The notes under the pieces were generated by a model that saw only the letters and a program-made list of their open reading frames with translations, did not search any database and had not been told where the DNA came from. A DNA stretch of 41,637 nt, taken from NCBI GenBank assembly GCA_035560935.1, contig DATMYQ010000052.1, positions 1 through 41,637 on the forward strand, in the 5' to 3' direction. Made by a program: the position numbers and the translations under genes. Positions 15,811-23,313 of this stretch are shown here, one piece after another (position 1 is the first letter of the stretch; every line of letters starts with the position of its first letter). This stretch comes from DATMYQ01 sp035560935. GTDB taxonomy: Bacteria > Bacillota > Negativicutes > Sporomusales > Sporomusaceae.

Positions 15811-17130
15811 ATGGAAATGATTGCACGCTTGGAGCGATTGCCGGTAGGCCGATTTCATTATAAACTATTGATTGCCACCGGTCTGGGCTGGATGTTTGAC
15901 GCCATGGACACGGGGCTGATTGCGTTTATATTGCCGGCGCTGGCGAAAGCCTGGGGATTGACTCCGCTGCAAATGGGCCTGATTGGCAGCATGGGATTGG
16001 TGGGAATGGCAGCCGGTGCGGTGGTGGGAGGATTCGCGGCGGACCGGTTTGGCCGCAAAAAAATTTTTTCGGTCACGTTACTGATCTATAGCCTGGCAAC
16101 CGGCTTGTGCGGATTGGCCTGGAACCTGGAATCCTTGTTACTGTTTCGCTTTTTTGTCGGTTTTGGACTGGGTGGAGAGCTGCCGGTGGCGGTGACGCTG
16201 ATGACGGAGTATGCTCCACCGGCTTCACGGGGACGTTTCATTGTGCTTTTGGAAAGCTTTTGGGGGCTGGGCTGGCTGGCTGCCGCGCTGATCGGTTATT
16301 GGTTTGTCCCGTATTATGGCTGGCAGTGGGCCTTCTTTATCGGTGCGCTGCCTGCCCTGTATGTGTTGTATATCCGGCTGGCGATTCCCGAATCGGTGCG
16401 CTACCTTATGACCCGGGGGCAGACGGAACAGGCGGAGAAGATCGTCAGCCAGCTGGAACAGGCGGCAGGAATAAAGTGCATGCCTTCCGGACCGCCTATA
16501 GCAAAAGCACGTGCGGAAAAGGTGACGTTCGGCGAATTGTGGCGGGGCGGGTTTGCTAAACGGACGGCCATGCTCTGGTTGCTCTGGTTCGGCATCGTGT
16601 ATTCATATTATGGAATTTTTACCTGGCTGCCGTCACTGATGGTGGGGCAGGGATATACAGTATTGAAAAGTTTTGAAAGTGTTTTGATTATGACGTTGGC
16701 TCAGCTGCCGGGATATTTTAGCGCCGCTTATTTGGTGGAGCGGGTGGGACGCAGGGGAACACTGGCTGCCTATTTGTCCTTAAGCGCGCTGTGTGCCTAT
16801 CTGTTTGGCCAGGGGCAGTCAGCGGAGGCGCTGGTGTTCTGGGGAAGCTGGATGTCATTTTTTAACCTGGGAGCATGGGGCGTTCTTTACACCTATACGC
16901 CGGAATTGTATCCAACGCGGATTCGTGCCTTCGGTTCCGGCTGGGCGGCGGCTATCGGGCGGTCGGGAGGTGTGCTGGCACCGATGATTGTTGGTATGCT
17001 GGTAGGGACGGAAGGCGGATTTGTCCGAACGTTTGCCATGTTTACCATTGTCATGTTGCTCATGGCGCTGCTGGTGAGCGTGACAGGAGAAGAAACGAAG
17101 GGGAAATCTTTGAATTCGATTAATGAATAG
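15811..17130 (+). CDS. niaP: MFS niacin/nicotinamide transporter, NiaP-like
   Basis: A 439-residue, 12-helix major facilitator transporter. It closely resembles my recollection of Bacillus subtilis NiaP (YceI): GLGWMFDAMDTG near the N-terminus, GLGGELPVA after helix 4, LLESFWGLGWLAAALI in helix 5, LAQLPGYFSA in helix 8 and SFFNLGAWGVLYTYTPE near helix 10. Motif A-like DRFGRKK is present after helix 2. The ATG at 15811 follows GGCGGAGGGAAA; the longer open frame uses a TTG that overlaps the promoter. Directly upstream niaR encodes its expected repressor, and a candidate operator sits on the promoter. Together they form a niacin salvage unit. Confidence 0.85.
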   Translation: MEMIARLERLPVGRFHYKLLIATGLGWMFDAMDTGLIAFILPALAKAWGLTPLQMGLIGSMGLVGMAAGAVVGGFAADRFGRKKIFSVTLLIYSLATGLCGLAWNLESLLLFRFFVGFGLGGELPVAVTLMTEYAPPASRGRFIVLLESFWGLGWLAAALIGYWFVPYYGWQWAFFIGALPALYVLYIRLAIPESVRYLMTRGQTEQAEKIVSQLEQAAGIKCMPSGPPIAKARAEKVTFGELWRGGFAKRTAMLWLLWFGIVYSYYGIFTWLPSLMVGQGYTVLKSFESVLIMTLAQLPGYFSAAYLVERVGRRGTLAAYLSLSALCAYLFGQGQSAEALVFWGSWMSFFNLGAWGVLYTYTPELYPTRIRAFGSGWAAAIGRSGGVLAPMIVGMLVGTEGGFVRTFAMFTIVMLLMALLVSVTGEETKGKSLNSINE

Positions 17131-17252
17131 GACTATGATCCCAGAAAAAATAAAAAATTCCGACGAAAGAAGGATATCTTTTCGCCTGCTATAGTGTGGT
17201 AAAATGAAGTCGTCACTGTATGCTGCTTTAGTAGGCTGAAGGGAGAACGGGG

Positions 17253-17642
17253 ATGAGAATTAATCATGTGTCCATATGGACCAGAAAATTGGAGGAGATG
17301 CGGGATTTTTACGTTCAGGTGTTTAACGGCAAGGCTAGTGACCGCTACATGAATCCTCGCACCGGTTTCGAGTCATACTTTATCCGTTTTGATGAGGAGA
17401 CGACCTTGGAACTGATGAGGGTCAGCAGTATACGTGACTTGATCAGGAACCCGGAACGGCCTTTTGCCGGTCTGGCGCATATCGCATTTTCGGTAGGCAG
17501 CAGGACAAGGGTCGATCAAATGACAGAGCTGTTGGAAGAGTGTGGATACAGTGTTACCAGCCAACCCAAGGTCACCGGTGACGGTTTTTATGAAAGCTGC
17601 ATCCTGGATCCGGACGGCAACCTGGTGGAGATCACAGAATAA
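17253..17642 (+). CDS. VOC superfamily (glyoxalase/bleomycin resistance-like) metalloprotein
   Basis: A 129-residue two-module VOC protein. The four metal-ligand positions of glyoxalase I-type proteins are filled: H5, E53 (TLELMRV), H76 (AHIAFS) and E126 (NLVEITE). Length and the final DPDGNLVEI signature are typical of lactoylglutathione-lyase-like proteins. The true substrate cannot be named. Gram-positive relatives include fosfomycin-resistance-like and methylmalonyl-CoA epimerase-like enzymes, though it is shorter than the latter. GGAGAACGGGG precedes the ATG. It stands alone between niaP and the long region before cstA. Confidence 0.82.
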   Translation: MRINHVSIWTRKLEEMRDFYVQVFNGKASDRYMNPRTGFESYFIRFDEETTLELMRVSSIRDLIRNPERPFAGLAHIAFSVGSRTRVDQMTELLEECGYSVTSQPKVTGDGFYESCILDPDGNLVEITE

Positions 17643-17763
17643 CGTGCGGTAAAATCAGTGCGACGGGATTTGACGCGAAAGCGGCGACCACCTGTCGCTA
17701 TTTATTGTTCAAAGGGTGTTTTCCCCGACTGAAATGATTTAACGGTTCGCCGGCGCTTATCAA

Positions 17764-17795
17764 CCATTCACCGGACGGAACCGGCAATTCACGGC
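17764..17795 (+). promoter_or_regulatory. Candidate LytTR-type direct-repeat operator upstream of cstA
   Basis: CCATTCACCGG and CAATTCACGG repeat with a period of 21 bases (ATTCAC at 17766 and 17787). The second copy ends 7-10 bases before the candidate -35. LytTR response regulators bind paired repeats with about this period upstream of -35 elements. Confidence 0.4.
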
Positions 17796-17801
17796 CGATC
17801 A

Positions 17802-17831
17802 TTAAGAAAAAAACAAAAAATATGTTAAAAT
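17802..17831 (+). promoter_or_regulatory. Candidate cstA promoter with poor -35
   Basis: TTAAGA (17802-17807), 18-base spacer, TAAAAT (17826-17831). The -35 is poor, consistent with activation. It implies a leader of about 215 bases before the cstA start. Confidence 0.4.
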
Positions 17832-18051
17832 ATTATCAAATTAAGGTAAATGCCCAATGGTGGGTAATGCTGCTTTTTATATACACCTGTCGGCCATAGT
17901 GAGGTTATAGGTGACTGGAAAAGCGGTATTTTTGCGCCCGGGGCAGGGAAGGAGGGATAAGCGCCGGGCCAGGTGGCAAAGAATGGTGCTGGCGTGGTGA
18001 AAAAAATATTTGGGGAAATTAAGAACGGAACAGGAAAGAGAGGGAGAGTTT

Positions 18052-19911
18052 ATGAATTCTGTCATGTTGTTGATTGTGTCTGCCTGTGCTTTTGTATTGG
18101 CCTACCGGTATTATTCTGCATTTGTTTGTGCAAAAGTGTTGATGTTGAGCGACCTGAACGAAACTCCGGCCAACCGCTGTAATGACGGCAAAGAGTTTGT
18201 GCCAATGAATAAATGGGTGCTGTTTGGCCACCATTTTGCGGCCATCGCCGGTGCCGGCCCGTTGGTCGGGCCAATCCTGGCAGCTCAGTGGGGCTGGGGA
18301 CCTGGCTTTATGTGGATTATATTGGGTTCGGTGTTTGCCGGTGCAATCCATGATTTGGTTATTCTGTTTGCATCCATCCGGCACAATGGACAGTCCTTGT
18401 CGGTAATTGCCCGGCGGGAAGTGGGACCGGTTACCGGCGTAACGACTTCGCTGTCGATCTTGTTTATCATTATTGTGGCGTTGGCGGGTCTGGCCATCGT
18501 CGTGGTAAATGCGCTGTTTAAAAACCCCTGGGGTGTGTATACGCTGGGAATGACCATCCCCATTGCTGTAATAGTGGGTTTGTGGATGTTCAAGGTATCC
18601 CCGGGTTCTATCCGTTCCGGCTCAATTGCCGGTTTCCTGATGGTACTGGGTGCGGTGTTCACCGGACATTTCCTGATGCCCGGACAAGCCTGGGCAGGCA
18701 TGGCTTCAATGTTTGACTTTACCAAAAACCAACTGTCAATCATTCTGCCGGTATATGGTTTCTGTGCCGCAGTATTGCCGGTGTGGCTGCTGCTGGCTCC
18801 CCGGGACTATCTTAGTTCTTATATGAAAATCGGTACGATTGGTCTGCTGGCCTTTGGCATCCTGATCGTCCAGCCTTTGGTGCAGTTCCCGATGGTTACC
18901 CGTTTTGTCGATGGCGGCGGGCCGATCATCCCCGGTCCTTGGTGGCCGTACATGTTTATTACCATCGCCTGCGGCGCTATCTCCGGTTTCCATGCGTTGA
19001 TCAGTTCCGGCACGACGCCGAAAATGCTGCAAAAGGAAAGTGAAGCCCGTTTTGTTGGTTACGGCAGCATGGTGATGGAAGGCTTTGTCGCCATTATGGC
19101 ATTGATTGCCGCTGTGGTTTTAGCTCCTGGCGATTATTTCATCATTAATACGCCGGCTCCGGTCTGGGCTAAAATCAGTGCTATGTTTCCAACCAGGGAA
19201 ATCACCGAACTGTCCCGCCTGGTGGGCATGGACGTTCAGCATCGTCCTGGCGGCGCGGTGTCGCTGGCAGTGGGTATGGCGCATATTTTCTCCAGCATCG
19301 GTAGCGCCAAGCATTTGATGAACTACTGGTATCAGTTCGCCATTATGTTTGAAGCACTGTTTATTCTGACTACCATTGACGCCGGTACCCGGGTGGCCCG
19401 GTATATTCTCCAGGACATTCTCGGTACCTATCTGTATGCTCCTCTGAAACAAACCAGCTGGTGGCCCGGCATTCTGTTCACCAGCGGTCTGGTATCCCTT
19501 TCTTGGGGCTATCTGCTGTACAGTGGTGATGTAGCCAGTATCTGGCCGCTGTTTGGCGCTGCCAATCAGCTGTTGGCGGTAGTGGCTCTGGCTATCGGCA
19601 CCACAGTTATTTTAAAACTCAACGCGAAGAAATCATATTCACTGATTACCGCTATTCCGTTGGCATTCCTGACGGTTACCGTTCTTGCCGCTAGCGCAAT
19701 GAACGTTGGCATGTTCTACAAACGGGGCGATATGCTGGGTAACATCAACGGTACTGTCAGCATCGTGCTGATCGTACTGGTTGTCATCACTCTGCTGGAT
19801 TGCATCCGTCTCTGGATTAAATTGTTGAAGACTGATAAACCGGTGGGTATGAATACGGAAGTACAACATGCCTGCGTTTACGGTGAAACACAACCCACGA
19901 TAACTCCCTGA
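18052..19911 (+). CDS. cstA: CstA family carbon-starvation / pyruvate or peptide transporter
   Basis: A 619-residue integral membrane protein with some sixteen or more hydrophobic segments. Family landmarks are the N-terminal PANRCNDGKEFVP (near 40-52), GPLVGPILAAQWGWGPG, FAGAIHDLVILFASIRHNGQSL and SGTTPKMLQKESEARFVGYG. E. coli CstA and BtsT (YjiY) take up pyruvate, and CstA also peptides. The ATG at 18052 follows GAGAGGGAGAG; a longer open frame starts upstream without a good ribosome binding site. The gene has a long leader, a candidate LytTR repeat upstream and a strong terminator downstream. The LytS/LytR pair at 32.7-35.2 kb is a possible regulator. Confidence 0.93.
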   Translation: MNSVMLLIVSACAFVLAYRYYSAFVCAKVLMLSDLNETPANRCNDGKEFVPMNKWVLFGHHFAAIAGAGPLVGPILAAQWGWGPGFMWIILGSVFAGAIHDLVILFASIRHNGQSLSVIARREVGPVTGVTTSLSILFIIIVALAGLAIVVVNALFKNPWGVYTLGMTIPIAVIVGLWMFKVSPGSIRSGSIAGFLMVLGAVFTGHFLMPGQAWAGMASMFDFTKNQLSIILPVYGFCAAVLPVWLLLAPRDYLSSYMKIGTIGLLAFGILIVQPLVQFPMVTRFVDGGGPIIPGPWWPYMFITIACGAISGFHALISSGTTPKMLQKESEARFVGYGSMVMEGFVAIMALIAAVVLAPGDYFIINTPAPVWAKISAMFPTREITELSRLVGMDVQHRPGGAVSLAVGMAHIFSSIGSAKHLMNYWYQFAIMFEALFILTTIDAGTRVARYILQDILGTYLYAPLKQTSWWPGILFTSGLVSLSWGYLLYSGDVASIWPLFGAANQLLAVVALAIGTTVILKLNAKKSYSLITAIPLAFLTVTVLAASAMNVGMFYKRGDMLGNINGTVSIVLIVLVVITLLDCIRLWIKLLKTDKPVGMNTEVQHACVYGETQPTITP

Positions 19912-19912
19912 T

Positions 19913-19974
19913 CTCATTAACAAAAAACAAGGACCGGCAAAATAAATTGCCGGTCCTTGTTTTTTGTTAATGAG
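19913..19974. terminator. Very long bidirectional terminator between cstA and the diaphorase operon
   Basis: A perfect 28-bp inverted repeat (19913-19940 and 19947-19974) with loop AATAAA. The core ACAAGGACCGGCAA is flanked by AAAAAA on the left and TTTTTT on the right, so it can end transcripts from either side. The genes on its two sides converge. Confidence 0.95.
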
Positions 19975-20024
19975 GGAAATATAACCCATTGGCGGGGAGG
20001 GTTGTTTGCTGTGCTTTGAATTTT

Positions 20025-20765
20025 TTATTGATGTCCCCGCCGCAGTTGTGCACATAGCTGTTGCTTACGGCAGCTTTCGCACACCGGAGTATCAGATATG
20101 CCGGGAACCTGGCGACGAATGTGTTCCCATTGTTCCCGGGTAGTAAAAGCATGGCCGCAGACAGAGCAGGAAAGCAGTTCGAAGGATTTTCCCCATATGG
20201 TGCGTCGGGTGGGCTGCTCCTCAATAGGAATGGCGCCGGTCGGACAGTTTTGGGCGCAGGTCCCGCAGCCTACGCAGTCATCAGCCGGCTCGTCATACGG
20301 CGTGGATATCTTTTTGCCGGTACCCCGGCCAACGGTGGCGATGGCGGTCAGCCCCAGTTTTTCGCAGGCTTTGACGCAGAGGCCGCAAAGAACGCAGGAT
20401 TCCGTGCTGCTGCCGTGCAAGCGCCGGGGAATAGTGATCTGATATTCTTCCATTAGCTGTTGGATGTCTTCGCTGTGAGGCGCCCGGGCCGCCAACAGCT
20501 TGATGATGGTTCGGCGCAACGCCAGAATTTTGGGCGAATGAGTATGAACTTCCATGGGTTGAGTGACCGGGTATACACAGGAAGTAACAACTTTGGCCCG
20601 GCCTTTTTCCACCACTTCCACAATGCAAAGACGGCAGGTGGCCTGACCCGGTAGGGCATCGCTGTGACAAAGCGTGGGGATATGGATATTGTTGCGCCGG
20701 GCAACGGTCAGCAGCATTTCGCCGGCCATTGCCGGACAGGTTTTGTCATCGATGATAATGTTCAC
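20025..20765 (-). CDS. HoxU/NuoG-N-terminus-like iron-sulfur subunit without catalytic domain
   Basis: A 246-residue electron-transfer protein. The N-terminal [2Fe-2S] ferredoxin domain uses C33, C44, C47 and C63. The region that in NuoG holds the His-Cys3 cluster has H97 but no cysteines. Two [4Fe-4S] motifs follow (C124, C127, C130, C134; C164, C167, C170, C174). The C-terminal tail has C200, C203, C229, C232 and C238, which could bind zinc or another cluster. This matches the N-terminal part of HydA or NuoG, ending before the hydrogenase or molybdopterin domain. The start is GTG, overlapping the nuoF-like stop codon and preceded by GGAGGC. It is the last gene of a three-gene minus-strand operon. 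Confidence 0.85.
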   Translation of the reverse strand: MNIIIDDKTCPAMAGEMLLTVARRNNIHIPTLCHSDALPGQATCRLCIVEVVEKGRAKVVTSCVYPVTQPMEVHTHSPKILALRRTIIKLLAARAPHSEDIQQLMEEYQITIPRRLHGSSTESCVLCGLCVKACEKLGLTAIATVGRGTGKKISTPYDEPADDCVGCGTCAQNCPTGAIPIEEQPTRRTIWGKSFELLSCSVCGHAFTTREQWEHIRRQVPGISDTPVCESCRKQQLCAQLRRGHQ

Positions 20766-22585
20766 TGACTGCTGCCTCCTTTCATTGTTTGTACGGCTTG
20801 GAAGCGGCAGTTGTCGATGCAGTTGCCGCATTTTATACAGTGAGCCGGGTCAATGCTGTGCACTTCTTTCGGGTTACCGCTGATGGCGTCGGCCGGACAG
20901 TGTTTGACGCAGCGACGGCAACCGGTGCAGAGGTCGGGATTAATGACGAAATCGGTCAGCTCTTTGCAGATGCCGGCGGGACAATAGTGATCAACGATAT
21001 GGGCCAGATATTCGTCCCGAAAATATTTCAGAGTCGAGGCGACCGGATTGGGGGCGCTTTTCCCCAGGCCGCACAGCGCTCCTTCAGCCATGGCGGCGCA
21101 GATCTCCGCCATCAGATCCAGGTCGTCGGCGCAGCCTTTTCCCTGGCAGATAGCGGTCAGAATGTTTAGCAGATTACGCAGGCCTTCGCGGCAGGGAACG
21201 CACTTGCCGCAGGATTCTTCGGCTAGAAAATTGACATAGTAACGGGCCACATCCACCATACAGGTTCTTTGGTCCATCACGATCATGCCGCCGGAACCCA
21301 TCATAGAACCCGCTGCCGTCAACGTGTCAAAATCTACTTTAAGGTCCAGCAGGCTGGCAGGAATACAGCCGCCGGAGGGGCCACCGCTTTGTACTGCCTT
21401 GAATTCACGGTTGCCGATCACACCGCCGCCGATGTCGAAAATCAGCTCTCGCAGCGTGATACCCATCGGAACTTCCACCAGGCCGGTATTGCGGACTTTG
21501 CCAACCAATGAAAATACTTTGGTGCCGGGACTGGTCGCGGTGCCGATGCTGTGAAACCATTGGCCGCCATGTTGTATGATGGGAGGAATGCTGGCCCAGG
21601 TTTCCACATTGTTCAGAACCGTGGGCTGTCCCCAGAGTCCTTTTTCCACCGAACGAACATATTTGGCCCGGGGTTCGCCGACGTTGCCTTCGATAGAGGC
21701 CATCAAAGCCGTGGATTCACCGCAGACGAAGGCGCCGCCGCCACGGACAATTTCGATGTCAAAATCGAATCCGCTGTTCAGGATGTTTTTGCCCAAAAAC
21801 CCCTGCTTGCGTGCGCTTTGCAGTGCGTGGGCAAAGTTTTTTACTGCCAGTCCGTATTCATCACGTATGTAAATAAAACCGGCGGCGGCATTAATGGCCC
21901 GGGCGCAGATCAGCATACCCTCAATAATCGTGTGGGGATCGCCTTCCATAATGCTGCGGTCCATAAACGCGCCGGGATCACCTTCGTCACCGTTGCAGAC
22001 CACGTACTTGGGGGAAGCGGCGTAGCTGGCGCACTGCCGCCATTTCTGAGCGGTGGGAAAGCCGGCGCCGCCGCGGCCCCGCAGGCCCGAGACGCAAACT
22101 TCTTCCAGAATTTGCTCGCTGCTCATTTCCTGCAATGCCTTGCCTAATGCCTGATAACCGCCTCGCTCCCGATAGTCTTCCACATCCGTGGGATCGATTT
22201 CACCGATGTTGCGCAAAGCCAGCTTGGTTTGTTTTTTATAAAAAGGATTGTCATGCTGGGAACGAATACGCTGGCCTGTGGCGGCATCAAGGTGCAGCAG
22301 CCGTTCCACTACCTCGTTTTTCTGGATGGAAGAGGCGAATATCTCGTCCAGATCGGTTGATTGAACCCGGTAGTAGGAAACATCGTCCGGTAGAATTTTG
22401 ACGATGGGACCTTTTTCGCAGAAGCCGTTGCAGCCGGTGGCTTTGATCAGTGCTTCCACGCGGACGGCGCCGCAGGCTGTATCTTGCACCCGCTGCCGCA
22501 GCCCCGTCAGGATGTCGAGACTACCATTGGCCAGACAACCGGTGCCACAACAAACCAGGACTTTCTTGCCCGTGTCATGTTTCAT
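20762..22585 (-). CDS. NuoF/HydB-like NADH-binding flavoprotein subunit
   Basis: A 607-residue diaphorase subunit that exchanges electrons with NAD(H). The N-terminal thioredoxin-like [2Fe-2S] domain has C12/C13, C17, C52 and C56. The NADH/FMN domain shows GLRGRGGAGFP (168-178) and CNGDEGDPGAFMDR (197-210). The [4Fe-4S] motif ESCGKCVPCREG is near residue 470. Two C-terminal [4Fe-4S] motifs follow (C553, C556, C559, C563; C583, C586, C589, C593). This is the layout of HydB of trimeric [FeFe] hydrogenases and of NAD-dependent formate dehydrogenases. The ATG at 22585 follows AAAGGAGCG and overlaps the nuoE-like gene by 11 bases. Confidence 0.92.
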   Translation of the reverse strand: MKHDTGKKVLVCCGTGCLANGSLDILTGLRQRVQDTACGAVRVEALIKATGCNGFCEKGPIVKILPDDVSYYRVQSTDLDEIFASSIQKNEVVERLLHLDAATGQRIRSQHDNPFYKKQTKLALRNIGEIDPTDVEDYRERGGYQALGKALQEMSSEQILEEVCVSGLRGRGGAGFPTAQKWRQCASYAASPKYVVCNGDEGDPGAFMDRSIMEGDPHTIIEGMLICARAINAAAGFIYIRDEYGLAVKNFAHALQSARKQGFLGKNILNSGFDFDIEIVRGGGAFVCGESTALMASIEGNVGEPRAKYVRSVEKGLWGQPTVLNNVETWASIPPIIQHGGQWFHSIGTATSPGTKVFSLVGKVRNTGLVEVPMGITLRELIFDIGGGVIGNREFKAVQSGGPSGGCIPASLLDLKVDFDTLTAAGSMMGSGGMIVMDQRTCMVDVARYYVNFLAEESCGKCVPCREGLRNLLNILTAICQGKGCADDLDLMAEICAAMAEGALCGLGKSAPNPVASTLKYFRDEYLAHIVDHYCPAGICKELTDFVINPDLCTGCRRCVKHCPADAISGNPKEVHSIDPAHCIKCGNCIDNCRFQAVQTMKGGSSQ

Positions 22586-23057
22586 TGATGGCGCTCCTTT
22601 CATCACTGAGGATGTTACGCAGTCCGGCCGGCGTCACTTTACTGTAATAGGTGTCGTTGATCACCATTACCGGTGCGATGGCGCAGGAACCCAGGCAATT
22701 GACGGTTTCCAGCGAGTATTGACGGTCGGGCGTGGTTTCGCCGGGAGCGATATCCAGCAGACGTTGAATTTCATCAACGAGGATCAGGGAAGACCGAATG
22801 TGACAAGCGGTGCCGTCGCAGACTTTAATCAAATTTTTGCCGCGTGGGGACAGACTGAATGATTTGTAAAAGGTGGCCATACTGTATAGTTTGGCCAGCG
22901 GTAGCGATACATGAGCGGCGACTAATGGTAGCGCCTCACGGGGGATGTAGCGGTGTTCCCGTTGTAGGTCCTGGAGAATGGTCAGAGTGTAGCGTTGTTC
23001 CCGGGGATATTTTGACAGGATTTCCTGAGTGACGGGGATTGGTTCATCAATGTTCAC
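22575..23057 (-). CDS. NuoE/HydC-like [2Fe-2S] subunit
   Basis: A 160-residue thioredoxin-like ferredoxin, first gene of the operon. The [2Fe-2S] ligands are C80 and C85 (CDGTAC) and C121 and C125 (CLGSC), the NuoE pattern. The N-terminal helical part (1-70) is complete. GTG is the start, preceded on the minus strand by AGGAAGGTGA. It hands electrons to or from the NuoF-like flavin. The three genes overlap end to start, so the proteins are probably made in equal amounts. Confidence 0.92.
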   Translation of the reverse strand: MNIDEPIPVTQEILSKYPREQRYTLTILQDLQREHRYIPREALPLVAAHVSLPLAKLYSMATFYKSFSLSPRGKNLIKVCDGTACHIRSSLILVDEIQRLLDIAPGETTPDRQYSLETVNCLGSCAIAPVMVINDTYYSKVTPAGLRNILSDERSAINET

Positions 23058-23313
23058 GATGGATCACCTTCCTGATTACAGAATCTTCATATTGTTGATA
23101 TATTACACATTCGGAGAAAAAATCCTTTAGATTTATTTCTGCAGATGGAAAGGTTAAACGTTTTGTTGTAAAAATGATCAGAATATTTTCGCACGGGAAA
23201 AGTTTAGAGCCTCGATGGTTATTGACACTGCAAGGTTTCCTTATATATGATGGATGTAAGAGAGGCCATGCTAACGGTGAACGGACATTCGGCACCGAAA
23301 TGAGGGGGAAAAG

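Larger units (their letters stand above)
17643..18051 (+). other. 409-base gene-free region: candidate promoter, direct repeat and long cstA leader
   Basis: No supported coding sequence is present. From left to right it holds a direct repeat with 21-base period (17764-17795), a weak promoter TTAAGA-N18-TAAAAT (17802-17831) and a leader of about 215 bases. The leader contains a CACCT/AGGTG stem (17884-17913), a GCCCGG/CCGGGC stem (17936-17969) and a CCAG/CTGG stem (17969-17992). It also has eight GGA triplets and an AGGAGG not followed by a start codon. I do not recognise it as a known riboswitch. Confidence 0.5.

Noticed and set aside
17880..18051. Known riboswitch (TPP, cobalamin, c-di-GMP, glycine) before cstA
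   Set aside because: None of the conserved core sequences I know of these classes is present; only simple stems are visible.
23090..23110. Rex operator upstream of the diaphorase operon
   Set aside because: TTGTTGATATATTACAC shares only part of the TTGTTAA-N4-TTAACAA pattern; the two halves agree at about five of nine positions, too few for a call.
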